Assembly (NCBI GenBank): GCA_018399135.1
Contig: JAGYPB010000010.1
Coordinates: forward strand, 1 to 63,370
DNA: 63,370 nt
From: Deltaproteobacteria bacterium
GTDB lineage: Bacteria > Desulfobacterota > Desulfuromonadia > Desulfuromonadales > Geopsychrobacteraceae
Reading direction: 5' to 3'
Notes under the pieces: generated by a model
Told to the model about the DNA's origin: nothing
What the model saw: the letters and a program-made list of their open reading frames with translations, nothing else
Database searches by the model: none
Shown: piece by piece, positions 19,337-28,637 of the stretch
How the letters are laid out: each line of letters begins with the position of its first letter
How positions within the stretch are numbered: position 1 is the stretch's first letter
Translations under genes and position numbers: made by a program

Positions 19337-20713
19337 ATGAGCAGCAAACTATGGGGTGGTCGTTTCACCCAACCGACCGATAAATTCGTCGAGGAATTCA
19401 CCGCCTCCATCGAATTCGATCAGCGTCTTTATCGCTACGATATCCAGGGCTCAAAAGCCCATGCCGAGATGCTCGGCCGTCAGGGAATTATTGCTGTCGA
19501 CGAAGCACAACAGATCATCGTCGGGCTTGACGCAATCCTAACTGACATCGAAGCCGGGAAAATTGAATTTTCCGTCGCCCTCGAAGACATTCACATGAAC
19601 ATCGAGGCACGGTTGATCGAACGGATTGGTTCCGTCGGCGGCAAGCTGCATACCGGTCGCAGCCGCAACGATCAGGTGGCGGTCGATATCCGCCTCTACC
19701 TGCGCGATGAGATCGACACGATTCTGGATTATCTGGGCAAGCTCGAGCAATCACTGGTGCACCAGGCGCAGAACAACCTGGACGTCATCATGCCCGGCTA
19801 CACCCATCTGCAGACCGCCCAACCGGTGCTCTACAGCCATCACATGCTTGCTTATCGGGAGATGATCGGCCGTGATACCAGCCGCCTGCAGGATCTGCGT
19901 AAACGTTTTAACGTTCTGCCGTTGGGAGCCGGGGCGCTGGCCGGCACCACCTTCCCCATCGACCGTGAGTGGGTAGCAGAGCAACTTGGTTTTGACGGGG
20001 TGACCCGCAACAGCCTTGACAGCGTGTCTGATCGCGACTTTGCCATCGAATTCTGCGCTTTTGCCGGGATTCTGATGATGCACTTGTCGCGGCTTTCGGA
20101 AGAACTGATCCTCTGGTCGAGCGCCGACTTCAACTTTATTGAACTGTCCGATGCCTTTTGTACCGGCAGTTCAATCATGCCGCAGAAAAAAAATCCGGAT
20201 GTTCCGGAGCTGGTGCGTGGCAAAACCGGCCGCGTTTACGGCAACCTGGTCGCCCTCTTAACCCTGATGAAATCACTGCCCCTGGCCTACAACAAGGACA
20301 TGCAGGAAGACAAGGAGCCCCTGTTTGATACCATCGACACGGTCAAGGGGAGCCTGAAGGTTTTCGCCGATATGATCACCGAGATACAGGTCAAGGGCGA
20401 CAACATGCGCATTGCTGCAGCGCGGGGATTTTCTACAGCTACCGATATTGCCGACTATTGCGTCCGCAAGGGGATGCCCTTCCGTCAGGCCCACGAGGTG
20501 GTTGGAAAAACCGTGCGCTATTGTGTTGAGACCGGCAAAGACATCCCAGAACTAACCTTGGAAGAGTTCCGCAATTTTTCAGAATTGATCGGCCAGGACA
20601 TTTACGATTTCGTCACCCTTGAAGCCTCGGTCAACGCCCGCAAAGCCACCGGCGGCACTGCCCGTACGGCGGTTGAGCGAGAACTGGCTCGGCTGGACAG
20701 CAAGGCCATCTGA
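19337..20713 (+). CDS. argH: Argininosuccinate lyase
   Basis: The 458-residue protein begins [20 protein letters not shown] and contains the fumarase/aspartase superfamily signature [12 protein letters not shown] near residue 280 and the [11 protein letters not shown] segment. It splits argininosuccinate into arginine and fumarate, completing the pathway encoded here. It is full length and unbroken. Its stop overlaps the lptM start by one base. A hairpin lies between argG and argH, so expression may be partly separate. Confidence 0.97.
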   Translation: MSSKLWGGRFTQPTDKFVEEFTASIEFDQRLYRYDIQGSKAHAEMLGRQGIIAVDEAQQIIVGLDAILTDIEAGKIEFSVALEDIHMNIEARLIERIGSVGGKLHTGRSRNDQVAVDIRLYLRDEIDTILDYLGKLEQSLVHQAQNNLDVIMPGYTHLQTAQPVLYSHHMLAYREMIGRDTSRLQDLRKRFNVLPLGAGALAGTTFPIDREWVAEQLGFDGVTRNSLDSVSDRDFAIEFCAFAGILMMHLSRLSEELILWSSADFNFIELSDAFCTGSSIMPQKKNPDVPELVRGKTGRVYGNLVALLTLMKSLPLAYNKDMQEDKEPLFDTIDTVKGSLKVFADMITEIQVKGDNMRIAAARGFSTATDIADYCVRKGMPFRQAHEVVGKTVRYCVETGKDIPELTLEEFRNFSELIGQDIYDFVTLEASVNARKATGGTARTAVERELARLDSKAI

Positions 20714-20871
20714 TGCGTATTCAACTCACCCTGATCCTGATCATCACGGCCCTGTTACTGTCGGCCTGCGGCAAAAAAGGACCGGTTCGCCCGATCACTA
20801 AAACAGCGATCGAGCAACCTTCCGAACGTCTGGAAGAAAACTCCAACAAGCAGGAGAAACAATCTAACTAA
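20713..20871 (+). CDS. lptM: Small LptM/YifL-type lipoprotein
   Basis: This 52-residue gene starts inside the argH stop (TGATG). It encodes a lipoprotein signal (hydrophobic LTLILIITALLL, then lipobox LSAC) followed directly by GKKGPVRP, the CGxKGP hallmark of the LptM (YifL) family, and a charged tail. Family knowledge: in E. coli LptM binds the LptDE lipopolysaccharide translocon and aids its oxidative maturation. In relatives this gene often sits between argH and lysA; here dapA follows directly and lysA is absent from the window. Confidence 0.75.
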   Translation: MRIQLTLILIITALLLSACGKKGPVRPITKTAIEQPSERLEENSNKQEKQSN

Positions 20872-20977
20872 TTGTTTTTTAAGTTTTTTATTATGGTTTT
20901 GGCTGCCACAGCTCTTTACTTTACCTGGGTAGTATGTTAGCAATAGCGGCTTCCACTTTTCTTTTTTGGAGGAGAAT

Positions 20978-21853
20978 ATGTTTCACGGATCAATGACCGC
21001 CATCATCACCCCCTTCGATGAACAGGGGAATGTTGATGAAGAAAGCTACCGTCAGCTGATCGAATTCCAGATCGAAAACGGCACCGATGTCCTCGTCCCC
21101 TGTGGCACTACCGGAGAGTCAGCCACTCTCAACTATGAGGAACACAACCGGGTGATCGACATCTGCATTGAGCAGGTTAACAAACGTGTTCCGGTTATCG
21201 CCGGAACCGGTTCCAACTCCACCGCCGAGGCGATTGAGATCTCGCGCCATGCCAAAGAAGCTGGTGCTGACGGCTTGCTGTTGGTGTCACCCTACTACAA
21301 CAAGCCTTCGCAGGAAGGGATCTATCAACACTACAAGGCGCTTGCTGAGCAGGTTGCCCTGCCGCAAATCCTTTACAATGTGCCTGGCCGTACCGGTAGC
21401 AACATGATTGCCGCCACCACTATCCGCCTGGCAGAATTCAAGCATATTGTCGCCATCAAAGAAGCCTCCGGCGATGTCACCCAGGCCAGCGAAATTATCG
21501 CCAGAGCCGGTGACAAGATCGATGTGTTATCAGGAGATGACTTCCTTGCCCTGCCGCTGATGGCCTGTGGCGCCAAAGGGGTCATTTCTGTGTCTGCTAA
21601 CATCATCCCCGGGCAGGTCAAGCAGATGGTCGTGGCAGCACAGGAAAACCGCTGGGACGATGCCAGAAAGCTGCATCTGCAGTTACTCGACATTCATCAG
21701 GCCATGTTCATTGAGGCTAATCCGGTACCGGTTAAAAACGCCGCCGCTCTGATGGGGAAATGTCGGCCCGATGTCCGCCTGCCCCTGATCAGGCTGCAGC
21801 CCGAAAGTCTGACGAAGCTCACAGCTGTCTTAAGCAAACACCAGCTGATTTAA
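20978..21853 (+). CDS. dapA: 4-hydroxy-tetrahydrodipicolinate synthase
   Basis: Start at ATG 20978 because GGAGGAG lies just upstream; an in-frame TTG at 20966 would overlap that site. The 291-residue TIM-barrel protein starts MFHGSMTAIITPF and has GTTGESATLNYEEH, the Tyr motif YNVPGRTG and the Schiff-base Lys in HIVAIKEASGD. It condenses pyruvate with aspartate semialdehyde, the first committed step to diaminopimelate and lysine; asd, which supplies the substrate, is at 42219. dapB follows after 25 nt. Confidence 0.96.
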   Translation: MFHGSMTAIITPFDEQGNVDEESYRQLIEFQIENGTDVLVPCGTTGESATLNYEEHNRVIDICIEQVNKRVPVIAGTGSNSTAEAIEISRHAKEAGADGLLLVSPYYNKPSQEGIYQHYKALAEQVALPQILYNVPGRTGSNMIAATTIRLAEFKHIVAIKEASGDVTQASEIIARAGDKIDVLSGDDFLALPLMACGAKGVISVSANIIPGQVKQMVVAAQENRWDDARKLHLQLLDIHQAMFIEANPVPVKNAAALMGKCRPDVRLPLIRLQPESLTKLTAVLSKHQLI

Positions 21854-21878
21854 ACAATTCAGCGGTACAAGGATAATC

Positions 21879-22682
21879 ATGATGAATGTTGCCATTATCG
21901 GTGCTGCCGGGCGCATGGGCACTCGCCTGATTCACGCGGTATGTGAAACACAAGGATTAACGCTCACCGGTGCGGTAGAGCAGGACAGCCACCTGCAGCT
22001 GGGGGTGGATGCCGGCCTGATCGCCGGTGCCGGGAATCTCGGCGTGACATTGACAAGCGACCTTGATGCCGCTATTGCAGCGGCCGACGTCCTCATCGAC
22101 TTTACCTTCCCGGACGTGACCCTGAATAATCTGGCGGTATGCGCCCGTCACGGCAAAATGCTGGTTAGCGGTTCCACCGGCTTTACCGCCGAACAGAAAC
22201 ATCAGGTCGAGGAGTTTGCCCAATCGATCCCCGTGGTGCTGGCCCCCAATATGAGTGTCGGCGTCAATGCCTGCTTCAAACTGCTCAAAGAAGCAGCCAG
22301 GATTCTCGGTGATGATTTTGATGTTGAGGTGGTCGAACTGCACCACAACAAGAAAAAAGATTCCCCTTCCGGCACGGCAGTACGCATGGGCGAAGTTCTA
22401 GCCCAGACCCTCGGGCGCGACTACAATCAGGTTGCCAATTATCACCGTGAAGGAATGTGCGGTGAACGCACCCACGCCGAAATCGGCATGCAGACCGTAC
22501 GTGGCGGTGATATCGTCGGTGAACACACGGTCTATTTTATCGGCATGGGAGAACGCATCGAGATCAGCCACCGCGCCATGAGCCGCGACATGTTCGCCCG
22601 CGGCGCTGCCCGCGCCTGTGTCTGGCTGCAAGACCAACCGGCAGGTCTGTATGATATGCAGGATGTATTGGGACTGCGCTGA
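21879..22682 (+). CDS. dapB: 4-hydroxy-tetrahydrodipicolinate reductase
   Basis: The 267-residue protein has the N-terminal nucleotide-binding GAAGRMGTRLIHAV motif and the DapB signature VVELHHNKKKDSPSGTA near residue 155. It reduces the DapA product to tetrahydrodipicolinate with NAD(P)H. A second ATG follows immediately; either could serve. It sits between dapA and dapL and is separated from dapL by 212 bp, so dapL may have its own promoter. Confidence 0.96.
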   Translation: MMNVAIIGAAGRMGTRLIHAVCETQGLTLTGAVEQDSHLQLGVDAGLIAGAGNLGVTLTSDLDAAIAAADVLIDFTFPDVTLNNLAVCARHGKMLVSGSTGFTAEQKHQVEEFAQSIPVVLAPNMSVGVNACFKLLKEAARILGDDFDVEVVELHHNKKKDSPSGTAVRMGEVLAQTLGRDYNQVANYHREGMCGERTHAEIGMQTVRGGDIVGEHTVYFIGMGERIEISHRAMSRDMFARGAARACVWLQDQPAGLYDMQDVLGLR

Positions 22683-22894
22683 CACCCCCTGAAAACGGCT
22701 TTTGATCCATGGAACACTCGGAAGGCACTGACGAAATCGAATAAAACAAACAATTCTTTCATTCTTTATGTAACCAGTTTTGAGAATGATTGTTTTGCAG
22801 TAATGGTAGTTTAATTTCCGTGTTTTTCGTGTTTTCCGTGGACAACTGCTTTTTCAGGTTTATTTGAATTTATACAAAGGAGATTACTACAAAA

Positions 22895-24130
22895 ATGGCA
22901 CGTATTAACGATCATTATCTGAAGCTCAAAGCCGGCTACCTGTTCCCTGAAATTGGTCGCCGTGTTTCGGAATTCACCAAAGCAAACCCGCAAGCCAAAG
23001 TCATTCGCCTGGGCATTGGCGATGTCACCCGCCCCCTCGCACCGGCGGTTATTCAAGCCTTTCATCAGGCGATTGATGATCTAGGCACGACAGAAAACTT
23101 CGCCGGTTACGGCCCCGAGCAAGGGTATGAATGGCTGTCACAGGTGATTATCGATAAAAGCTACAAACCCTTAGGTGTTGAGTTGAAAACCGATGAAATC
23201 TTCATTTCAGACGGTTCCAAATGCGACTGTGCTAACATTCTCGACATCTTTGCCCTAGATAATGTCGTTGCCATCGGCGATCCGGTCTATCCGGTCTACA
23301 ACGACACCAACGTCATGGTGGGGCGCACCGGCGAAGCCGATGAAAAGGGCTATTATAAAGGGATCGTCTACATGCCCTTTACCGCCGATAATAACTTTAT
23401 CCCTGACCTGCCCAAGGAAAAGGTTGATATCATCTACCTCTGTTATCCTAACAATCCGACTGGAACCGTTGCCGGTAAAGATGAGCTGAAGAAGTGGGTT
23501 GATTATGCCCGTGCCAATGACGCTATTATCTTCTTTGATGCTGCCTATGAAGCCTTTATCACCACTCCCGGCATCCCCCACTCTATCTATGAGATTGAGG
23601 GTGCCAAAGAGTGCGCCATTGAATTCCGCTCATTTTCCAAAACCGCTGGTTTTACCGGGGTGCGTTGTGGCTTGGTAGTGGTACCGGAGCAGTTAACCGG
23701 GACAACCACAAGTGGAGAGAAATACAGCATCAACAAACTTTGGAAGCGTCGTGTTACAACCAAGTTCAACGGAGCATCCTATCCGGTACAACGCGCTGCG
23801 GCTGCGGTCTACTCGGCTGAAGGGTGGCAGCAGACCTCAGAAATTATTGATTACTATATGGAAAACGCGCGTATCATCCGCGAAGGGTTGCAGGCCGCCG
23901 GTGTTGAATGCTACGGCGGCATCGATGCTCCCTACATCTGGCTAAAAACCCCTGAAGGGCTGAGCAGCTGGGACTTTTTTGATAAACTGTTAAATGAATG
24001 CCACGTTGTTGGCACACCGGGCAGCGGTTTTGGCCCCAGTGGCGAAGGCTATTTCCGCCTCTCCGCCTTTGGTGAGCGCAGCCATGTTGAAACCGCCGTA
24101 CAACGGATTCGTGATACCTGGGGCAAATAG
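22895..24130 (+). CDS. dapL: LL-diaminopimelate aminotransferase
   Basis: The 411-residue PLP enzyme is typical of Dap[21 protein letters not shown] at the start, [20 protein letters not shown], and the PLP-lysine segment [14 protein letters not shown]. It converts tetrahydrodipicolinate directly to LL-diaminopimelate, bypassing the acylated DapD/C/E route. With dapA and dapB upstream it fixes the lysine pathway variant used here. An AAAGGAG lies upstream, and the AT-rich gap before it could hold a promoter. Confidence 0.96.
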   Translation: MARINDHYLKLKAGYLFPEIGRRVSEFTKANPQAKVIRLGIGDVTRPLAPAVIQAFHQAIDDLGTTENFAGYGPEQGYEWLSQVIIDKSYKPLGVELKTDEIFISDGSKCDCANILDIFALDNVVAIGDPVYPVYNDTNVMVGRTGEADEKGYYKGIVYMPFTADNNFIPDLPKEKVDIIYLCYPNNPTGTVAGKDELKKWVDYARANDAIIFFDAAYEAFITTPGIPHSIYEIEGAKECAIEFRSFSKTAGFTGVRCGLVVVPEQLTGTTTSGEKYSINKLWKRRVTTKFNGASYPVQRAAAAVYSAEGWQQTSEIIDYYMENARIIREGLQAAGVECYGGIDAPYIWLKTPEGLSSWDFFDKLLNECHVVGTPGSGFGPSGEGYFRLSAFGERSHVETAVQRIRDTWGK

Positions 24131-24165
24131 CAATCCACCCCGACAACCATTAAGGAGATATTGTT

Positions 24166-24666
24166 ATGCATGAGAAAAGCATCGTTCTATTGAATCAGGC
24201 CGTGGGCGACGAAATCACAGCTCTACACCAGTACATGTATTTTCATTTTCACTGCGACGACCAGGGCTATGACCTGCTCGCTGATCTATTCAAAAAAACC
24301 GCTATCGAGGAAATGATTCACGTTGAAAACCTGGCTGATCGCATTCTCTTTTTAGGCGGCGACGTGGAAATGAAGGCCTCGGCGGAGGTAAAAAAAGTGA
24401 CGGACGTCAAGGACATGTTGCAAATGGCCAAGGCCATGGAAGAGCAGAGTGCTCTTGACTACAACCGTTGGGCCAATGAGTGCGGCAACAATGCCGACTC
24501 TGTCTCAAAAAGGTTGTTCGAACAACTGGTCGTCGATGAAGAACGCCACTACGACCAGTATGACAACGAAATTGATAACATTGCCCGCTTCGGCACCGAG
24601 TACCTGGCGCTGCAGTCCATCGAACGGAGTAAGACCCGTCGCAATATGGGTGGCGCCGCAGGATAA
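24166..24666 (+). CDS. bfr: Bacterioferritin-like iron-storage protein
   Basis: The 166-residue four-helix protein has the di-iron ligand pattern of bacterioferritins: E16 in the first helix, E49-x-x-H52 in EEMIHVE, a later Glu in MEEQSALDYN and DEERHYD near the end. M50 lines up with the Met that binds haem between subunits in classical Bfr, so haem binding is plausible. It stores or oxidises iron in the cytoplasm. It lies 35 nt after dapL and ends at a strong hairpin. It could also be annotated as a ferritin-like domain protein. Confidence 0.85.
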   Translation: MHEKSIVLLNQAVGDEITALHQYMYFHFHCDDQGYDLLADLFKKTAIEEMIHVENLADRILFLGGDVEMKASAEVKKVTDVKDMLQMAKAMEEQSALDYNRWANECGNNADSVSKRLFEQLVVDEERHYDQYDNEIDNIARFGTEYLALQSIERSKTRRNMGGAAG

Positions 24667-24674
24667 CCGCTACA

Positions 24675-24703
24675 GCAAGGCACCCACCTGGTGGGTGCCT
24701 TGC
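24675..24703. terminator. Perfect hairpin after the bacterioferritin gene
   Basis: GCAAGGCACCCACC and GGTGGGTGCCTTGC are perfectly complementary around a single central base, so the real loop is 3-5 nt. It lies 8 bp after the bacterioferritin stop and 44 bp before the end of the convergent hydrolase gene. The downstream T content is modest (TCATTTC), so it may act in both directions. Confidence 0.65.
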
Positions 24704-24747
24704 TCATTTCAAAACTCAAATCTCTGATTTCAGATCGCCCCGCCCTG

Positions 24748-26127
24748 TTACAGGCTTTCCCCCTGCCGCAATGACCGACTCATCTGCAGCGGTATTATTC
24801 TGCCATCAATCTGCTTGAAAGAACTGGAGATCAATAACGACGAGGGATTTCCTTCCCCGAACACCGCCACCGAAACATCAAAAAACCTAACGCCAGCCAC
24901 ATCGAGTCGACTCTGATCAACCAGGATTCCGGTCTTCCCCCTGATATCGACCCCGGACAGGTTCAGCTTTGAGCGTAGAGTCTGAAGTGCGACAATTTTA
25001 GAGTCGCCACCCAGCAGTGACCGCTCTATCGTCACCTGGGAATCGATCACCGATAGTTGCCCAACCTGCGCATCACTGATCAACACGTCGGTACAGTTCT
25101 GAATCTGCAATCTTGTGAAATAGCCGCTAAAAACCCGGCCCGATTGATTATCACAAACAGCGTCCACAGGCTCCTGCGATCTACCCGTAGAGATCCGTTC
25201 AGGCATCTTGCTGAATAATGCTTGTCGCAACGTACTGATAAACCGCTGTGGGTCTTCATTCATCGGCGTATGACCGAGCCCGGAGAGTAAATCAAGTCGA
25301 CTATCCGCCAGATTCCAGTCAAGAATCGTGGCAATACGTACCGGGGCAATCTGATCCTGATCCCCCCAGATCAACCAGGTCGGGGTGGTCACACGAGGTA
25401 ATAACAGAGAAAAATCACTCTGTACCAGTGCCAGGGCGGCAATCCGTGCTGGATCTCCTGCTAGAAACTTTTCCCTTGCTGCGGCGTTTGCCAGTATCAG
25501 ATCAGGATCAATGGGAACGCGCGAGGTTTTTTCCAATACGAATCCGGCAATCTGCCCCAAACGTGATTCCACCGTTGTCGAAAAAAGAGGTAAATCAAGG
25601 CGGATCAGATCACGGACAAGATGTTGACTGACAGCAAGGCGGTGCAAGGTTCCCACAGCATCGACAAGAATTAAACGCTCAAGACGCTCGCTGTGGCGCG
25701 CAGCAACATGCAGGGAAATAGCGCCACCAAGGGAATGACCCGCCAGGTAAACCGTCTTGCCGGGATAGCGACCGATCAGCCAGTGGATAAACTCTGCGTA
25801 GTTGGCTGGCGAATATAGCTGGTTTGCTTTGGTAGAGCGTCCAAAGCCTGGCAGATCCGGAGCTACAACATGAAAGTTTTCAGCCAGTTCGTTAACAAAA
25901 GGGTTCCAGATGTCAGCAGCCTCACCACCAAGACCATGAACCAGCAGCAATACATCAGGATGACGATTGCCGGCTTCTCGCAGCCGAAACTGACCATTAA
26001 ATATCGGTTCCTGCAGCACTTGCTCCTGCTGCCAAGGGTCTTTTGCCAACGCACTAGTGGTTGACCAAACCCAAATCAGCAACATCAGGCCAACGGAACA
26101 CCATGTTCGAATATTGATAGAAATCAT
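24748..26127 (-). CDS. Secreted alpha/beta hydrolase fused to a beta-helix-like C-terminal domain
   Basis: The 459 residues start with a signal peptide (WCSVGLMLLIWVWSTTSALA). An alpha/beta hydrolase domain follows (about 35-310): oxyanion region LLVHGLGGEAADIW, nucleophile elbow GHSLGG, acid in WGDQDQIAP and catalytic His in GLGHTPMNEDP. The last 150 residues differ: short hydrophobic rungs such as LQIQNCTDVLISDAQVGQL and SKLNLSGVDIRGKTGILVD, suggesting a right-handed beta-helix or pectate-lyase-like fold (inference). It is probably a periplasmic or exported esterase/lipase; substrate unknown. It is convergent with the bacterioferritin gene. Confidence 0.75.
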   Translation of the reverse strand: MISINIRTWCSVGLMLLIWVWSTTSALAKDPWQQEQVLQEPIFNGQFRLREAGNRHPDVLLLVHGLGGEAADIWNPFVNELAENFHVVAPDLPGFGRSTKANQLYSPANYAEFIHWLIGRYPGKTVYLAGHSLGGAISLHVAARHSERLERLILVDAVGTLHRLAVSQHLVRDLIRLDLPLFSTTVESRLGQIAGFVLEKTSRVPIDPDLILANAAAREKFLAGDPARIAALALVQSDFSLLLPRVTTPTWLIWGDQDQIAPVRIATILDWNLADSRLDLLSGLGHTPMNEDPQRFISTLRQALFSKMPERISTGRSQEPVDAVCDNQSGRVFSGYFTRLQIQNCTDVLISDAQVGQLSVIDSQVTIERSLLGGDSKIVALQTLRSKLNLSGVDIRGKTGILVDQSRLDVAGVRFFDVSVAVFGEGNPSSLLISSSFKQIDGRIIPLQMSRSLRQGESL

Positions 26128-26416
26128 GAAGACTCAGTTCACCTTAAAATGCACCGAAACACCCTGCTGACACACTACTGGATGCAATATGAAAAATAAA
26201 GGCGCAGTAACAGTTCCAGACTGGTTATGATAAAAATAACGTATCTGTTCAGCACGGGGCCTTCGGATCCTGCGCCAGTATAGAGCTGAATAGTTACAAA
26301 ATAACTGAAAAATTCGTTGCAATCTTTCAAACCTGCCTTACCCTGAAAAACCTTTTCTGCTATCTATAACACTTGGTTGTGACTCCCCCCTTTCATAATT
26401 GCCGATGGTGCCCCCA

Positions 26417-26920
26417 ATGTACAAAGAAGAATGTCATGACGAGCTGGATATCCGCCAGATGACTATTGACGATATGGCTGCCGTCTTCCACCTGGGTGAA
26501 CGGCTGTTCACCTCCGATTTTTCACCCAGTATGTACCGCACCTGGGATGAGTACGAAATCACGACCCTGTTCAACTCCGACAGCGAACTCTGTCTGGTGG
26601 CCGAATTAGCGGACGAAATTGTCGGGTTTGCCCTGGGTACCACCGTCGAAAAGCAACATTCGTCATGGAAGTATGGATATCTGGTCTGGATCGGCGTTCG
26701 CCCTGGCCTGCAAAAAGGAGGAACCGGCCACAAGCTGTTCGATGAACTTAAGGGGCGCATGAAGGAACAAGGGGTGCGCATGATTATTATTGATACTGAT
26801 GCCGATAACGAAGCCGGTATTCGCTTCTTTGAAAAATTGGGCTTCGGGCATATCCAGAAACATGTCTATATGACCTTGAACCTGTCGCGTTCACGTAAAA
26901 AAAAGAAAAAAAAGGAATAG
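26417..26920 (+). CDS. GNAT-family N-acetyltransferase
   Basis: The roughly 167-residue protein has the GNAT core: VAELADEIVGFALG, the acetyl-CoA loop VRPGLQKGGTGHKLFDEL and the ADNEAGIRFFEKLGF ending. It finishes with a Lys-rich RKKKKKKE tail. The start is uncertain: no clear Shine-Dalgarno precedes any of the candidates at 26399 (TTG), 26405 or 26417. Substrate unknown; RimI-like protein acetylation and small-molecule acetylation are both possible. The M20 hydrolase starts 3 nt after its stop, so the two are very likely coexpressed. Confidence 0.8.
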   Translation: MYKEECHDELDIRQMTIDDMAAVFHLGERLFTSDFSPSMYRTWDEYEITTLFNSDSELCLVAELADEIVGFALGTTVEKQHSSWKYGYLVWIGVRPGLQKGGTGHKLFDELKGRMKEQGVRMIIIDTDADNEAGIRFFEKLGFGHIQKHVYMTLNLSRSRKKKKKKE

Positions 26921-26923
26921 CAA

Positions 26924-28048
26924 ATGACAATGCAACTGGAGCAGGTCTGGCATGAAATAGATTCTGACCGCCTGAAAAAAAACCTCATCGACATGATCGA
27001 TATTTATTCCCCCTCCGGCAAAGAGGAGGATATTCAGCTGTTCCTTGAAGAGCAGTTACTCGCCACCGGCACACATGTGCGGCGTCAGGTGGTTGACGAA
27101 GAAGAACGTTTCAATCTGATTGCCACCATGGGCAGTAACAACCCCGACCTGTATCTGGTCGGCCATGTTGATACGGTTCCTGCCTGGGATATCGATGATT
27201 ATGCGGCGGTTGAAGAATGGGGAGTTATTCGTGGTCTCGGCAGCGCTGACATGAAAGGTGGCTGCGCCGCCATGGTTGAAGCCTGGATCGCCCTGGCCAC
27301 CCTGCCGGAAGCTCAACGTCCGTCCCTCGGGCTGCTCCTGGTCGTCGGTGAGGAGGAAAATGGTGACGGCAGCGCCCGGTTTCTTGAAGAGTGCTGCCCA
27401 CGTTCGGTGATTATTGGCGAACCGACCGCCCTGCTCCCCGCTTTCGACCATTACGGCTATATGGAGGTCACCCTGATCACCCAGGGGCGACGCATCCACT
27501 CCTCCCTTCCGGAACTCGGCCACAACGCCATTGAGTCAATGTTGCGGGTTCTACTGCAAATCGAGCGATCACCAACGTTTCGTCAGCAGGCGGCCAAACT
27601 GGTGTATTCGATCCGCGAAATGAGCTCGTCACGGGCGGGATTTGTCGTACCTGACCGCTGCGAGGCGATGATCGACCTGCACCTGTCACCCGACTTAAGC
27701 CCGGTGACAGTTCGCACCATCATTGAAAAAACAGTGGAGCAGGCACGAAGCTCTGTCAAAGGACTGGATCTAGAGGTGGTTTTTGATTTTGAAGCCAATG
27801 GTTATCAGCTGGCACCAGAAGATAGCACCATCAGTATCCTGGAAGAGATTTACCCGCGCCTCAACCTGCCATTAAACCTGGTGCCCTTTCGCTCCCATTC
27901 AGACGGCAACCTGTTTTTTCAGGCCGGCAGTAAACCCCTGATCCTCGGCCCCGGCTCCCTGGAAACCGCCCACACCGCCGATGAACAGACCAGTTTTGCC
28001 GAGGTCGAAGCGGCCGCGCGCATCTATGCGGCATTGGCCCTGGGTTGA
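26924..28048 (+). CDS. M20-family metallohydrolase (ArgE/DapE/CPG2-like)
   Basis: The 374-residue protein has the M20 di-zinc site: H and D in LVGHVDTVPAWD, D in GSADMKGG, the catalytic EE in VVGEEENGDGS, E in IIGEPTALLP and a late His in FRSHSDGNLF. Family members cleave N-acyl or peptide bonds of amino acids and dipeptides. Paired with the GNAT gene, it could act on an N-acetylated amino acid (inference). It is not needed as DapE because DapL is present. The ATG at 26930 is an alternative start. There is no signal peptide. Confidence 0.85.
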   Translation: MTMQLEQVWHEIDSDRLKKNLIDMIDIYSPSGKEEDIQLFLEEQLLATGTHVRRQVVDEEERFNLIATMGSNNPDLYLVGHVDTVPAWDIDDYAAVEEWGVIRGLGSADMKGGCAAMVEAWIALATLPEAQRPSLGLLLVVGEEENGDGSARFLEECCPRSVIIGEPTALLPAFDHYGYMEVTLITQGRRIHSSLPELGHNAIESMLRVLLQIERSPTFRQQAAKLVYSIREMSSSRAGFVVPDRCEAMIDLHLSPDLSPVTVRTIIEKTVEQARSSVKGLDLEVVFDFEANGYQLAPEDSTISILEEIYPRLNLPLNLVPFRSHSDGNLFFQAGSKPLILGPGSLETAHTADEQTSFAEVEAAARIYAALALG

Positions 28049-28064
28049 GGATAAGGCCGGTCCA

Positions 28065-28475
28065 TTAAATCACTGGTAAAAACTCAACCCGATTCACCTC
28101 ATCCACCTGATCATTCAGGGTCCAGAAGTCGTAGAGATAGCCGATCAGGAACAGGCCGCCGGTAAAAAACCAGATCAGCCCGGTGATCCATTTGCCGAGA
28201 TAAAAACGGTGGACACCGAAGATGCCGAGAAAGGTCATGAGGATCCAGGTGACGTTGTAGTCCTTGATGCCATGGCTGTAACGCTGGTCGGCGCACCGAT
28301 CCATCCCGGGAATCAGGAAAAGATCAACTATCCAGCCGATAAACAGCAAGCCCAGGGTGAAAAAGTAGATAGTACCGCTGATGGAACGCCCGTAGTAAAA
28401 ACGGTGAGCCCCCATGAACCCGAAAATCCACAGGATATAGCCAATCAGCAGTGAGTGGGTTTTTGCGCCGTACAT
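28065..28475 (-). CDS. Membrane protein with two TM2 domains
   Basis: The 136 residues hold two copies of the TM2 domain, each with the G(A/V)HRFYxG turn between two hydrophobic helices: GAHRFYYGRSISGTIYF near residue 22 and GVHRFYLGKWITGLIWF near residue 88. TM2 proteins are small inner-membrane proteins of unknown function. AGGAG lies before the ATG. It sits downstream of tex on the same strand with repeat copy B between them, and is convergent with the M20 gene. Confidence 0.85.
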   Translation of the reverse strand: MYGAKTHSLLIGYILWIFGFMGAHRFYYGRSISGTIYFFTLGLLFIGWIVDLFLIPGMDRCADQRYSHGIKDYNVTWILMTFLGIFGVHRFYLGKWITGLIWFFTGGLFLIGYLYDFWTLNDQVDEVNRVEFLPVI

Positions 28476-28515
28476 GACTTCTCCTATTGTAACTATTTAC
28501 AACCCATCCTTGTTG

Positions 28516-28620
28516 CCGGGTCGGGGGTCCTGTGACAAGGGTGTCTGTCGCCATGGACGGCGACAGTCAAGCGGTCATGGACGACGAAAAGCGGCCCTTG
28601 GCATAGGATCCCCGATCCGG
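28516..28620. repeat. Palindromic intergenic repeat, copy B (tex-TM2)
   Basis: This 105-bp copy has 26-bp terminal inverted repeats (28516-28541 and 28595-28620) that agree at most positions, sharing CCGG, TCGGGG and CAAGGG. Its interior contains a perfect inner hairpin, CTGTCGCC-ATGGAC-GGCGACAG, and a second CATGGACGACG copy. The interior matches copy A with only a few differences. A short frame inside (starting MDGDSQAV) is not conserved in copy A, so the element is not coding. Confidence 0.8.
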
Positions 28621-28637
28621 CACCGAACCGATAACCA

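Noticed and set aside
22683-22894. Lysine riboswitch ahead of dapL
   Set aside because: The 212-bp leader lacks the conserved lysine-riboswitch segments and shows only AT-rich sequence and short TTCCGTG repeats.
28555-28606. Short peptide frame MDGDSQAV... inside repeat copy B
   Set aside because: It has no ribosome-binding site, and the matching region of copy A is frameshifted and stops early, so it is not conserved as protein.
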